A stretch of DNA of 50,530 bases. It comes from Stutzerimonas stutzeri SDM-LAC (lineage in GTDB: Bacteria > Pseudomonadota > Gammaproteobacteria > Pseudomonadales > Pseudomonadaceae). The first letter of the stretch is position 1. Each line of letters begins with the position of its first letter. The stretch lies in the NCBI RefSeq assembly GCF_000235745.1, contig NZ_AGSX01000108.1, forward strand, positions 1 to 50,530, read 5' to 3'. The notes beneath the pieces are model-generated. The model searched no databases. It worked only from the letters and a program-made list of their open reading frames with translations, and had not been told where the DNA came from. Positions 25,764-37,451 of the stretch are shown here, piece after piece. Made by a program: the position numbers and the translations under genes.

Positions 25764-26744
25764 GTGGACCTGCTATTTCTCGGCACCTCTTCCGGCGCTC
25801 CGACCCGGGCGCGCAACGTCAGCGGTCTGGGTTTGCTCGAAGACAGCGGCAAGGGCTGGTACCTGATCGACTGCGGCGAAGCCACCCAGCACCAGCTGCT
25901 GCGTACGCCGCTGACGCTGCACGGCTTGCGAGCGATCTTCATTACCCACGTGCACGGCGACCACTGCTACGGATTACCCGGCCTGCTCGCCAGCGCCGCC
26001 ATGGCAGGTCGTCGGGAGCCGCTGGATATCATCGCGCCGGCGGTGATCGAAGGGTGGGTCCGCGCGACGCTGGAGATGAGTCAAAGCTGGCTGCCTTATG
26101 AACTGAATTTCTACCCCACCGAATCCCTCAAGGAATGGCACAACCGGCTGCTGCGCGTAGAAGCCACGCCCCTTTCCCACCGAGTCCCAAGCTGGGCCTA
26201 TACCTTCACCGAAACCCGCCCCGACCCACGCTTGAACATCGACAAACTCGACCGCGATGGCATCCCCCGCGGCCCGCTCTGGGGCGAGCTGATGCGCGGC
26301 CACGATGTCGAACATGAAGGCCGCATCCTGCGCAGCATGGACTATCTGCTGTTTACCCGTTCACCGCAGCGCATTGTCATCGGCGGCGACAACGATTGCC
26401 CCGAGCTGCTGCGCGACGCCTGCCGGAATGCGCAACTGTTGGTGCACGAAGCGACTTACACCCAAGCCGTCGCTGACGCGGGCAAAGCCGATTTCGGTCA
26501 CAGCACTGCCGCCCAGGTCGCTGCGTTCGCGGAATCGGTTCAGGTGCCGAACCTGGCGCTGACGCATTTCAGCGCCCGCTACCAGAACGCTCCGAACCGA
26601 GGTCAGTCGATCGAAGATATTCGAGCAGAGGCAGGCCAGCACTACAGCGGGCAACTCATACTGGCCGAGGACCTGATGCGGCTCAGCTTGAACAAGACGG
26701 GACAGGTGGAGCAAGTGCAACGCCACGTTCGATACGACACGTAG
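25764..26744 (+). CDS. rnz: Ribonuclease Z / RNase BN family endonuclease
   Basis: A 326-aa metallo-beta-lactamase-fold RNase that matures tRNA 3' ends. Motif I is LFLGTSSGAPT; motif II THVHGDH (His62, His64, Asp66, His67) binds zinc; LSHRVPSWAY, GGDND, HEATY and LTHFSARY supply the remaining ligands. The start is GTG at 25,764, decided by AAGGAG 8 nt upstream and by the protein then beginning (M)DLLFLGTSSGAP as in relatives; the ATG at 25,701 lacks an SD. Compared with E. coli RNase BN (about 305 aa) it is slightly long. Only some Pseudomonas carry this gene. Confidence 0.92.
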   Translation: MDLLFLGTSSGAPTRARNVSGLGLLEDSGKGWYLIDCGEATQHQLLRTPLTLHGLRAIFITHVHGDHCYGLPGLLASAAMAGRREPLDIIAPAVIEGWVRATLEMSQSWLPYELNFYPTESLKEWHNRLLRVEATPLSHRVPSWAYTFTETRPDPRLNIDKLDRDGIPRGPLWGELMRGHDVEHEGRILRSMDYLLFTRSPQRIVIGGDNDCPELLRDACRNAQLLVHEATYTQAVADAGKADFGHSTAAQVAAFAESVQVPNLALTHFSARYQNAPNRGQSIEDIRAEAGQHYSGQLILAEDLMRLSLNKTGQVEQVQRHVRYDT

Positions 26745-26821
26745 GCTTCGAAGACCAACAGGCCAGACGGCTGATCAAGGTTAAAGAAGGCAAAGTCGGT
26801 CCATTCATACGAATCGCTAAT

Positions 26822-26840
26822 AGTAACTCTTATCATTTAC
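26822..26840. promoter_or_regulatory. Candidate Fur box upstream of TonB receptor
   Basis: The plus strand reads AGTAACTCTTATCATTTAC; its complement matches the 19-bp Fur consensus GATAATGATAATCATTATC at 12 of 19 positions, with an uninterrupted AATGATAA core. It lies 55 nt upstream of the GTG start of a siderophore receptor gene, in a locally AT-rich promoter region. Confidence 0.6.
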
Positions 26841-26895
26841 ATTAAGTTTACATAGCTATATTGTCCGTCTCCCTTTTTCTACTGGAGATGACATC

Positions 26896-29013
26896 GTGGC
26901 ATCAACCGCAACCCGTCTGGTCCCACTGCTCACCGCCCTGGCAGCGCCCGCCGTTTACGCCCAATCTGCTACACCGCTCGAGCTTCCTGCGACCGCGGTA
27001 ACCGGCACCCGCGAGGAGGCAAGTTACAAGCCAGTGGAGAGCAAGACCGCGCTGAAGATAGACGCGCCACTGCGCGACGTGCCGCAGTCGATCAACGTAG
27101 TGCCGCAGAGCGTGCTCCGGGACCAAGGCGCCGATTCGCTGGAAGACGCACTTAAGAATGTTCCGGGTATCGGCTTGAGCAACGGCGACGGGCAGCGTGA
27201 CCAGGTCACCATTCGCGGCTTCAGCGCGATTGGCGACCAGTACATCGATGGCATCCGGGATGACGCGCTGTACTACCGGGACATGTCGAACATCGAGCGC
27301 GTTGAAGTCATCAAGGGCCCAGCGGCGGTGCTCTACGGTCGTGGCTCTTCTGGCGGCCTGATCAACAGCGTGACCAAGAAGCCGACCTTCTCGCCAGAGC
27401 AGGAAGTGGGCGTCAGCTTCGACAGCGAAGGAAAGCGCCGCACCCAGTTCGATGCCGGCTGGGCCGATCAGGAGCATAAAGACAAAGCGTTTCGCGTGAC
27501 CGGGGCGCTGGAAGACAGCGATACCTTCCGGGAAGGCGGGTTTCTCGAGCGCAAGGCCATCGCACCGTCTGCCTACTTCCGCCTCTCCGATGATCTGGAA
27601 ATCAATCTGGGTGCGTCGTATTTGTACGATGAGCGTCTGATCGACTTTGGTATTCCGTCTCTCAACGGCCGCCCCGTCGATGTCGACCGCGACAAGCGTT
27701 TCGGTTCTGCCGACGCGGATCAGGATTACACCCGCAGCGAAGTCTTCTCGCTGACCGCCGGCATCGATTACCGCATCAATGATGCCTTCACGCTAAGCAA
27801 TACCAGCCGCTACTACCACTACGATCTGGACCGCAACAACACCCTGGCTCACACCGATGCCAACCGCTTCGTCACCGCGCCGGACGGCACCTTGCTGGTC
27901 AAGCTCAAGCGCGGCAACGTCCAGCGCAAGGAGGATGGCTGGTTCAACCAGACCGAACTCAAGCAGAACGCGGTCTTTGCCGGTATGAACCATCAACTGC
28001 TGTACGGCATTGAGTTTGGCCGGCAGGAAAAGGACCAGCAGTTCTACAACCAGAACGATGTAGCGCGGGTGCCGGTTTATGGCGATACGCTGCTGCCGGT
28101 GCCGTCCCACGCCAATCAGAAGACCGGTGACGGGCTCAATACCCAGGAAACTACAGGTCTCTACATCCAGGACCTGATCGAACTGTCGCCACACTGGAAG
28201 GCGTTGCTAGGCGTGCGTTACGACGAGTTCGACCAGGCCTACCGGGACGATCTCAAGGACAAGGCGGAACTGGAGCGCACCGACTACACACTCAGCCCGC
28301 GCGCCGGCCTGGTCTGGCAGCCGGATGACAAGCAGTCCTACTACCTTTCGGTCAGCCAGTCCTATCAGCCTTCTGGCGAAATGTTTCAGGTCAGCTCAGC
28401 CAACGCCGAACTGGAGCCGGAGGAAACCATCAACTACGAGCTCGGCGCCAAGTGGAACCTGCTGCAAGATCGGCTCACATTGACCGCCGCGGTGTTCCGC
28501 CTGGAGCGCACCCAGATCAAGACGACCGATCCGGTCAATCCGGCCAAGCTGGTGCTGGCTGGCGAGCAGCGCACCGATGGGTTCGAAACCACCTTCATGG
28601 GTCAGGTCTCGGACAACTGGCAGCTTTATGGTGGCTATGCCTTCCTGGATGCCGAGATCACCAAGTCGAACAGCAAGACCAACGGCGTCGACAACGAAGG
28701 CCAGGTGCCGACGCTGACCCCGCGTCACAGCGCCAACCTCTGGGCCGTACGCTCATTGACGCCTGAATGGCGCGTCGGCATGGGTGCGAACTACGTCGGC
28801 AGCAGATACACCTCGCTGGATAACGAAACCGAGATGCCAGGCTACACCACGGTTGATGCGGCGCTCTTCTATCAACAACCGAAATGGGACGCGGCGCTGC
28901 GCCTGTTCAACGTTTTCGACAAGGATTACTACGCCTCGGCGCACGGCTCGGTCGACCTGATCACCTCTGGCGCGCCACGGACACTCGAGCTAAGCGCCAA
29001 CTACCGGTTCTAA
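26896..29013 (+). CDS. TonB-dependent siderophore receptor (Fiu-like)
   Basis: A 705-aa outer-membrane ferric-siderophore receptor. Signal peptide MASTATRLVPLLTALAAPAV with cleavage near VYAQS; a TonB-box-like LPATAVTGT; the plug domain (about 45-160) with DVPQSINVVPQSVLRDQG, ALKNVPGIG, TIRGFSAIGDQYIDGIRD and VEVIKGPAAVLYGRGSSGG; then the 22-strand barrel ending LELSANYRF with terminal Phe. Closest by appearance to Fiu/catecholate and other monomeric siderophore receptors. The start is GTG at 26,896 with GGAG 8 nt upstream; the ATG at 26,888 is in another frame. Probably repressed by Fur. A terminator-like hairpin follows; no sigma/anti-sigma pair adjoins, and the protein lacks the N-terminal signalling extension. 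Confidence 0.93.
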   Translation: MASTATRLVPLLTALAAPAVYAQSATPLELPATAVTGTREEASYKPVESKTALKIDAPLRDVPQSINVVPQSVLRDQGADSLEDALKNVPGIGLSNGDGQRDQVTIRGFSAIGDQYIDGIRDDALYYRDMSNIERVEVIKGPAAVLYGRGSSGGLINSVTKKPTFSPEQEVGVSFDSEGKRRTQFDAGWADQEHKDKAFRVTGALEDSDTFREGGFLERKAIAPSAYFRLSDDLEINLGASYLYDERLIDFGIPSLNGRPVDVDRDKRFGSADADQDYTRSEVFSLTAGIDYRINDAFTLSNTSRYYHYDLDRNNTLAHTDANRFVTAPDGTLLVKLKRGNVQRKEDGWFNQTELKQNAVFAGMNHQLLYGIEFGRQEKDQQFYNQNDVARVPVYGDTLLPVPSHANQKTGDGLNTQETTGLYIQDLIELSPHWKALLGVRYDEFDQAYRDDLKDKAELERTDYTLSPRAGLVWQPDDKQSYYLSVSQSYQPSGEMFQVSSANAELEPEETINYELGAKWNLLQDRLTLTAAVFRLERTQIKTTDPVNPAKLVLAGEQRTDGFETTFMGQVSDNWQLYGGYAFLDAEITKSNSKTNGVDNEGQVPTLTPRHSANLWAVRSLTPEWRVGMGANYVGSRYTSLDNETEMPGYTTVDAALFYQQPKWDAALRLFNVFDKDYYASAHGSVDLITSGAPRTLELSANYRF

Positions 29014-29042
29014 TTAGAAACCGCCAAGCACAACGTGAGACA

Positions 29043-29066
29043 CGAGGCGCTTGAACGAGCGCCTCG
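29043..29066 (+). terminator. Terminator-like hairpin after the TonB receptor
   Basis: Nine-bp stem CGAGGCGCT / AGCGCCTCG with a 6-nt loop, 30 nt past the stop. The following tract (TCATTCTG) is only weakly T-rich. Confidence 0.6.
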
Positions 29067-29180
29067 TCATTCTGACTTGCCCGCCCACACCGTTGCTGCG
29101 CGCCCACCATTCATAGCGATTGCTCGGTCGCGGCAACTCCAGCTGCTCCGGGGAAACAGGCGGATCAACGCCTTGCTCTC

Positions 29181-29756
29181 CTATTTCTGGGGTGGCTGTT
29201 CGCCCTGCGCCAACGCCGAATGGAGCATGGCTCTGCTCGCCGCGAGCACGTTGCGCTGCGTATCTTCGGTCACCAACATACGTGCGACGACCAACGCCCC
29301 GACGCATTGTGCAATCAGTGCCCAGGCCAGATCGCCGTCGCCGAGTGCCTGAGCCCAGGCATGCTGCAGCGCGCAAAGCCAATGCTCGGCTTCCTTGCGC
29401 ACTTGGATATCGGCCCGAGCAATCTCAGCGCCCAGCGCAGGAATCGCACAGCCGGCTGCCGGGTTATGCAGATGAGCCAAACTCAGATAGCTGTCGAGGC
29501 AGCGCTCCAGCCGATCCACAGTCAAGCTGCAGTCCTGCGCCAGAATCGGGCTTTGCGACAGCTCGCGCCGGACGACCTCGGTAAATAGGTCGTTCTTGGA
29601 GGGAAAGTGGCTGTAGAACGCGCCACCCGTTAGGCCAACGGCTTTCATCAAGCCATCGACACCAGTGGTCGCAAAGCCGCCACGCTTGGCAATAGCACCA
29701 CTGCTTTCAACCAGGCGCTGACGGGTTTCTTCTTTGTGGCCGGCGGAATAACGCAT
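29181..29756 (-). CDS. TetR-family transcriptional regulator
   Basis: A 191-aa repressor. The N-terminal helix-turn-helix (about residues 8-55) reads EETRQRLVESSGAIAKRGGF then GVDGLMKAVGLTGGAFYSHF, the classic TetR_N pattern; the remainder is an all-helical ligand domain with several Cys. Chosen start is ATG at 29,756 with GAGG about 9 nt upstream; earlier in-frame ATGs at 29,771 and 29,804 lack an SD, and the latter would run into the operator region. It is divergent from an SDR gene across 91 bp that hold two palindromes, so it very likely represses the SDR/HCCA-isomerase operon and itself. Ligand unknown. Confidence 0.9.
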   Translation of the reverse strand: MRYSAGHKEETRQRLVESSGAIAKRGGFATTGVDGLMKAVGLTGGAFYSHFPSKNDLFTEVVRRELSQSPILAQDCSLTVDRLERCLDSYLSLAHLHNPAAGCAIPALGAEIARADIQVRKEAEHWLCALQHAWAQALGDGDLAWALIAQCVGALVVARMLVTEDTQRNVLAASRAMLHSALAQGEQPPQK

Positions 29757-29803
29757 GCAGCACAACCTCATGACGCTCGCTTGACGAAGCGTGAAGCGTA
29801 ACA

Positions 29804-29831
29804 TAACGTCCGTTAACCTAACGATCGTTTA
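29804..29831. promoter_or_regulatory. Paired palindromic operators between tetR and SDR genes
   Basis: TAACGTCCGTTA (29,804-29,815) and TAACGATCGTTTA (29,819-29,831) share the half-site TAACG/CGTTA. The core AACGATCGTT is a perfect palindrome. Centres are 15 bp apart, 24-40 nt upstream of the SDR start. The position and symmetry fit a TetR dimer-pair site. Confidence 0.7.
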
Positions 29832-29847
29832 GCAAGAGAGCAAACAC

Positions 29848-30579
29848 ATGCACAACAACAATCGCGTGGCCCTGGTGATCGGCGCAGGGGACTCTACCGG
29901 TGGTGCTATTGCGCGGCGCTTCGCCCGTGAGGGCTACGTGGCTTGCGTCACCCGGCGCAGCGCCGACAAGCTGCAGCCCCTGGTCGACAGCATCATTGCC
30001 GAGGGCGGTCGTGCCCATGGCTTCGCCTCCGATGCGCGCAAGGAAGATCAAGTAGCCGAACTCCTCGAGACCATCGAGCGCGACATTGGCCCAATCGAGG
30101 TGATGGTATTCAACATTGGCGCCAACGTGCCCTGCAGCATCCTCGAGGAGACCCCGCGTAAATACTTCAAGATCTGGGAGATGGCCTGCTTCGCCGGCTT
30201 CCTGACCGGCCAGGCAGTGGCCAAACGCATGGTCGCGCGCAGCCGCGGGACGATTCTGTTTACCGGCGCCACCGCCGGACTGCGCGGATCGGCCGGCTTC
30301 GCCGCGTTCGCCGGAGCCAAGCACGGGATTCGCGCCTTGGCACAAAGCATGGCGCGTGAATTGGGCCCGATGAATATTCATGTCGCGCATGTCGTGGTCG
30401 ACGGCGCCATCGATACGGACTTCATCCGTGACAGCTTCCCCGAGCGCTACGCCTTGAAGGACCAGGATGGCATCCTCAATCCGGAGCATATCGCCGATAA
30501 CTACTGGCACCTGCATTGCCAGCCGCGTGACGCCTGGACGTTCGAACTCGATCTGCGCCCCTGGATCGAGCGCTGGTAA
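29848..30579 (+). CDS. SDR-superfamily protein lacking the usual catalytic Ser/Tyr
   Basis: A 243-aa Rossmann-fold protein. The nucleotide-binding loop is VIGAGDSTGGAIARRF (Gly-rich, variant of TGxxxGxG); the NNAG-equivalent is FNIGAN. The segment that normally holds the catalytic Tyr-x-x-x-Lys reads FAAFAGAK, so Phe154 replaces Tyr while Lys158 stays; the position 13 residues earlier, usually Ser, is Ala141. Either this is a non-dehydrogenase SDR, or another residue takes over. It is the first gene of a two-gene operon with the HCCA-isomerase-like gene (22-bp gap) and faces a TetR gene. The same trio seems common in proteobacteria (recall) with no described function. Confidence 0.85.
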   Translation: MHNNNRVALVIGAGDSTGGAIARRFAREGYVACVTRRSADKLQPLVDSIIAEGGRAHGFASDARKEDQVAELLETIERDIGPIEVMVFNIGANVPCSILEETPRKYFKIWEMACFAGFLTGQAVAKRMVARSRGTILFTGATAGLRGSAGFAAFAGAKHGIRALAQSMARELGPMNIHVAHVVVDGAIDTDFIRDSFPERYALKDQDGILNPEHIADNYWHLHCQPRDAWTFELDLRPWIERW

Positions 30580-30601
30580 ACCACTCAACTGGAGACGCGA
30601 T

Positions 30602-31198
30602 ATGAGCAAGACCGTGGAGTTCTTTTTCGATGTGGGCAGCCCGGCCAGTTATCTCGGCTGGACCCAGCTGCCAGCGCTGTGCGCGCGCAACCGCGCCGAG
30701 TTGCTGTACCGGCCCATGCTGCTGGGCGGCGTGTTCCAGGCCACCGGTAATGCCTCGCCAGTCAGCGTGCCGGCTAAGGGGCGCTACATGCTCCTGGACC
30801 TGCAGCGGTATGCCAGGCGCTACGGAGTAGCGTTCACGTTCAACCCGCATTTCCCGATCAATACGCTCGCTCTGATGCGCGGCGCCGTCGGCTATCAGCT
30901 GCAGCAGCCGGAAAGCTTTCCTCGCTACCTGACAGCGATTTATCGCGCCCTCTGGGCCGAACAGCGCAACCTCGGCGATGAGGCTGTGCTTGCCGCCACG
31001 CTGGAATCAGCAGGGCTCGATGCGCGGCAGTACCGCACGATGATTGCCGAAGAGGAAGTCAAGGCCGCGCTCAAAGCAAACACTGAAGAAGCCGTGCGCC
31101 GCGGCGTTTTTGGCGCACCGACGTTCTTTATTGGCGACGAAATGTTCTTTGGCCAGGACCGGCTGGCATTTGTCGAAGAGGCGCTGGCAGGCGCCTGA
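30602..31198 (+). CDS. 2-hydroxychromene-2-carboxylate isomerase / kappa-GST-like (DsbA fold)
   Basis: A 198-aa DsbA-fold protein. The N-terminal FFFDVGSPASYLGWTQLP contains the SPxSYL motif whose Ser contacts glutathione in HCCA isomerases (naphthalene degradation) and mitochondrial kappa-class GSTs. GVFGAPTFFIGDEMFFGQDR gives the cis-Pro loop and the C-terminal signature. No CxxC is present, so it is not a disulfide oxidoreductase. The ATG at 30,602 follows GGAGACG. Second gene after the SDR, presumably controlled by the divergent TetR. There are no other aromatic-degradation genes nearby, so the naphthalene role is unlikely and glutathione-dependent chemistry on an unknown substrate is the better inference. 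Confidence 0.9.
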   Translation: MSKTVEFFFDVGSPASYLGWTQLPALCARNRAELLYRPMLLGGVFQATGNASPVSVPAKGRYMLLDLQRYARRYGVAFTFNPHFPINTLALMRGAVGYQLQQPESFPRYLTAIYRALWAEQRNLGDEAVLAATLESAGLDARQYRTMIAEEEVKAALKANTEEAVRRGVFGAPTFFIGDEMFFGQDRLAFVEEALAGA

Positions 31199-31475
31199 TA
31201 CTCAGCCGTCGCACACCAACCGCGGCTGCTCCAGGCAGGTGAACTCATCGTGCAGAGCAGCCGTCTCGTGTGAAAAGTCGCCGCGCCCTGGCACCGAAAG
31301 AGACATGACGAAGATCGACATCGCTACGATCGAAGCGGCTGTGAAGTTAATCTACGTATGCAGACTTCGATGCCCGCGGGTTCGTTATAGCCGCAGACCT
31401 TGGCAGTCACTGCGCGCGCATCTGAGCGGATGGCCGTGTAGAATTCCGCGCCCGAAAAATGCAGGAGACAACACA

Positions 31476-31802
31476 TTGGCCATTCACTACTCGGCCCCCC
31501 TGGGAAATGTCGCATGTGGACGCACAGGTTCGAGCCTGAACAGCTCCCAGGATGTAGCTCAGGTTTCATGCAAGCTCTGCCTTCGCTCCGTTGAAAAAAG
31601 GCGCAATGAGCCTGTAAGCAAGACCCCAAGCCTTGCTGAGCTAAGGGCCGCTGCAAAAGCCGCGAAGACAGTGGTAGCCACTCCTGAAGGTGCAAGACCT
31701 GGCCTGTCCCTAACGCCTCGCGCCGAATGGCAGAAACGCCTGGAGCAACTTCCAGGCCGAAATCGCCTTCCCCGTGGCGCTTCTCGGCAGCTTTTTATCT
31801 AA
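31476..31802 (+). CDS. Small Cys-rich protein with putative zinc site, TTG start
   Basis: A 108-aa protein. The start is TTG at 31,476, supported by AGGAG (31,463-31,467) exactly 8 nt upstream; the longer ATG-started frame from 31,044 lies inside the preceding gene and has no SD. With this start, His4, Cys14, Cys32 and Cys35 (IHYSAPLGNVACGRTG ... SCKLC) form an H-x9-C-x17-C-x2-C pattern like that of small zinc-binding proteins of phages and actinobacteria. The C-terminal part (ELRAAAKAAKTVVATPEGAR onward) is basic. No family is recognised with confidence; a nucleic-acid-associated role is a guess. Confidence 0.65.
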   Translation: MAIHYSAPLGNVACGRTGSSLNSSQDVAQVSCKLCLRSVEKRRNEPVSKTPSLAELRAAAKAAKTVVATPEGARPGLSLTPRAEWQKRLEQLPGRNRLPRGASRQLFI

Positions 31803-31976
31803 CAGCGGCATAGGTATCCCCCCTGACCGCAAGCTGGCGCTCAGGGGCAGCCGGGGGCAACGGTCATGGACATGCGCTTCCAGTCAGCACTACCAGCCCA
31901 GTAGATCGATTGCGCCATCGGCTCCTGGCCCCGCTTGAGTAAATGGCGCTTGGTCAAAGCCGCTCACCCCGAACCG

Positions 31977-32870
31977 CTACACCCGCTCCCTGCGCAACGC
32001 CCTCGCCCCTTCGGCCACCAGCACCACAATTGCCAGCCAGATTGCACCGTAGGTCAGCCACTGATCCGGCCCGATGCTTTCGCCAAGCAATAGCGCAACC
32101 ACGACCAGCAGAACCGGCTCGACGTAGCTGAGCAGGCCGAACACGGCCAAATTCAGGCGCTTGCCGGCGATGATCATCAAGGCCAGTGCCAAAGCGCTGA
32201 GAGCGCCCAACCCGAAGATCAGCAGGAGCAGTCGAGAACTCGCGACAACTTGCTGCAAGGTGCCGGGATCGGCCAGGGCAAAGATGGCGGCAACCGGCAG
32301 GCTGATGGCGAGGTCGATCCACAAGCCACCGAGGTGGGCGGTGCCGATCCGACGACGCAGGGCGAAGTAGCATGGATAGCCGAGCGCGACTGCCAGCACC
32401 GGCCAGGACGGTGACGAGGCCAGCAGCAGTTCGTTGCCGACGCCTACCGCCGCGAAAAGGCAGGCTAGCCGTTGCAGGCGGCTGATCGCCTCGCCAAAGA
32501 GCAGGCGGCCGGTCAATACCAGGGTCAGCGGTAGCAGGAAATAACCGAGGGATACATCTAAGCCATAGCCGTTGATGGGCGCCCACATGAATAGCCAGAG
32601 CTGCAGGCTGACCAGCACCGAGGACAGCGGCAGTGCCAGCCAGAGCCGCGGTTCGGCCGGCACCCGCACGAGGATCTGACGAACCTCACTCCAGCGGCCC
32701 AGGCCGAGCAGCAGCAAGGCCAGACACGGCGCGGTAAACAGAATGCGCCATCCGTAGATCTGCTGGCCGGTCAACGGTTCGAGAAGCGTGGTGTAGTAAT
32801 ACAGCGTGGCGAACAGCACCGATGCTCCAAGCGAACTGGCCACTCCCGGCAGACTGTTCCGGCCTTCCAT
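31977..32870 (-). CDS. EamA/RarD-type drug/metabolite transporter
   Basis: A 297-aa inner-membrane permease with about ten hydrophobic helices, organised as two EamA repeats. It opens MEGRNSLPGVASSLGASVLF, and LEPLTGQQIYGWRILFTAPC, NGYGLDVSLGYFLLPL and FGLLSYVEPVLLVVVALLLG are close to RarD (chloramphenicol-sensitivity protein) landmarks. The substrate is unknown. The ATG at 32,868-32,870 sits about 50 bp downstream of the hrpA stop, so co-transcription with hrpA is unlikely to matter; it is on the same strand and downstream. Confidence 0.88.
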   Translation of the reverse strand: MEGRNSLPGVASSLGASVLFATLYYYTTLLEPLTGQQIYGWRILFTAPCLALLLLGLGRWSEVRQILVRVPAEPRLWLALPLSSVLVSLQLWLFMWAPINGYGLDVSLGYFLLPLTLVLTGRLLFGEAISRLQRLACLFAAVGVGNELLLASSPSWPVLAVALGYPCYFALRRRIGTAHLGGLWIDLAISLPVAAIFALADPGTLQQVVASSRLLLLIFGLGALSALALALMIIAGKRLNLAVFGLLSYVEPVLLVVVALLLGESIGPDQWLTYGAIWLAIVVLVAEGARALRRERV

Positions 32871-32919
32871 ACTATTTCCTGGGATTCGAGGACGCAGACA
32901 TTGCGGTGCCTGCCCGCCG

Positions 32920-37335
<4,416 letters not shown>

Positions 37336-37417
37336 GGACAGCCGTGGGGCAATTCGTGAAGGGCGCGATTGTCGCAGATTTGCCCGGCTGGCCGTAAGGA
37401 AAGGGATTGGCGGAGGG

Positions 37418-37441
37418 ACCGCGCCGGCAAGCCGGCGCGGT
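37418..37441 (-). terminator. Perfect GC hairpin after the M28 peptidase gene
   Basis: An 11-bp stem ACCGCGCCGGC / GCCGGCGCGGT with a 2-nt spacer (so an effective loop of four or more), 10 nt beyond the peptidase stop. There is no T-run, so it may be a 3' protective structure rather than a classical terminator. Confidence 0.5.
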
Positions 37442-37451
37442 GGCTAGGCGA

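Noticed and set aside
31044-31475. ATG-started N-terminal extension of the Cys-rich protein
   Set aside because: It overlaps the HCCA-isomerase-like gene in another frame, has no SD, and the TTG at 31,476 has a perfect one.
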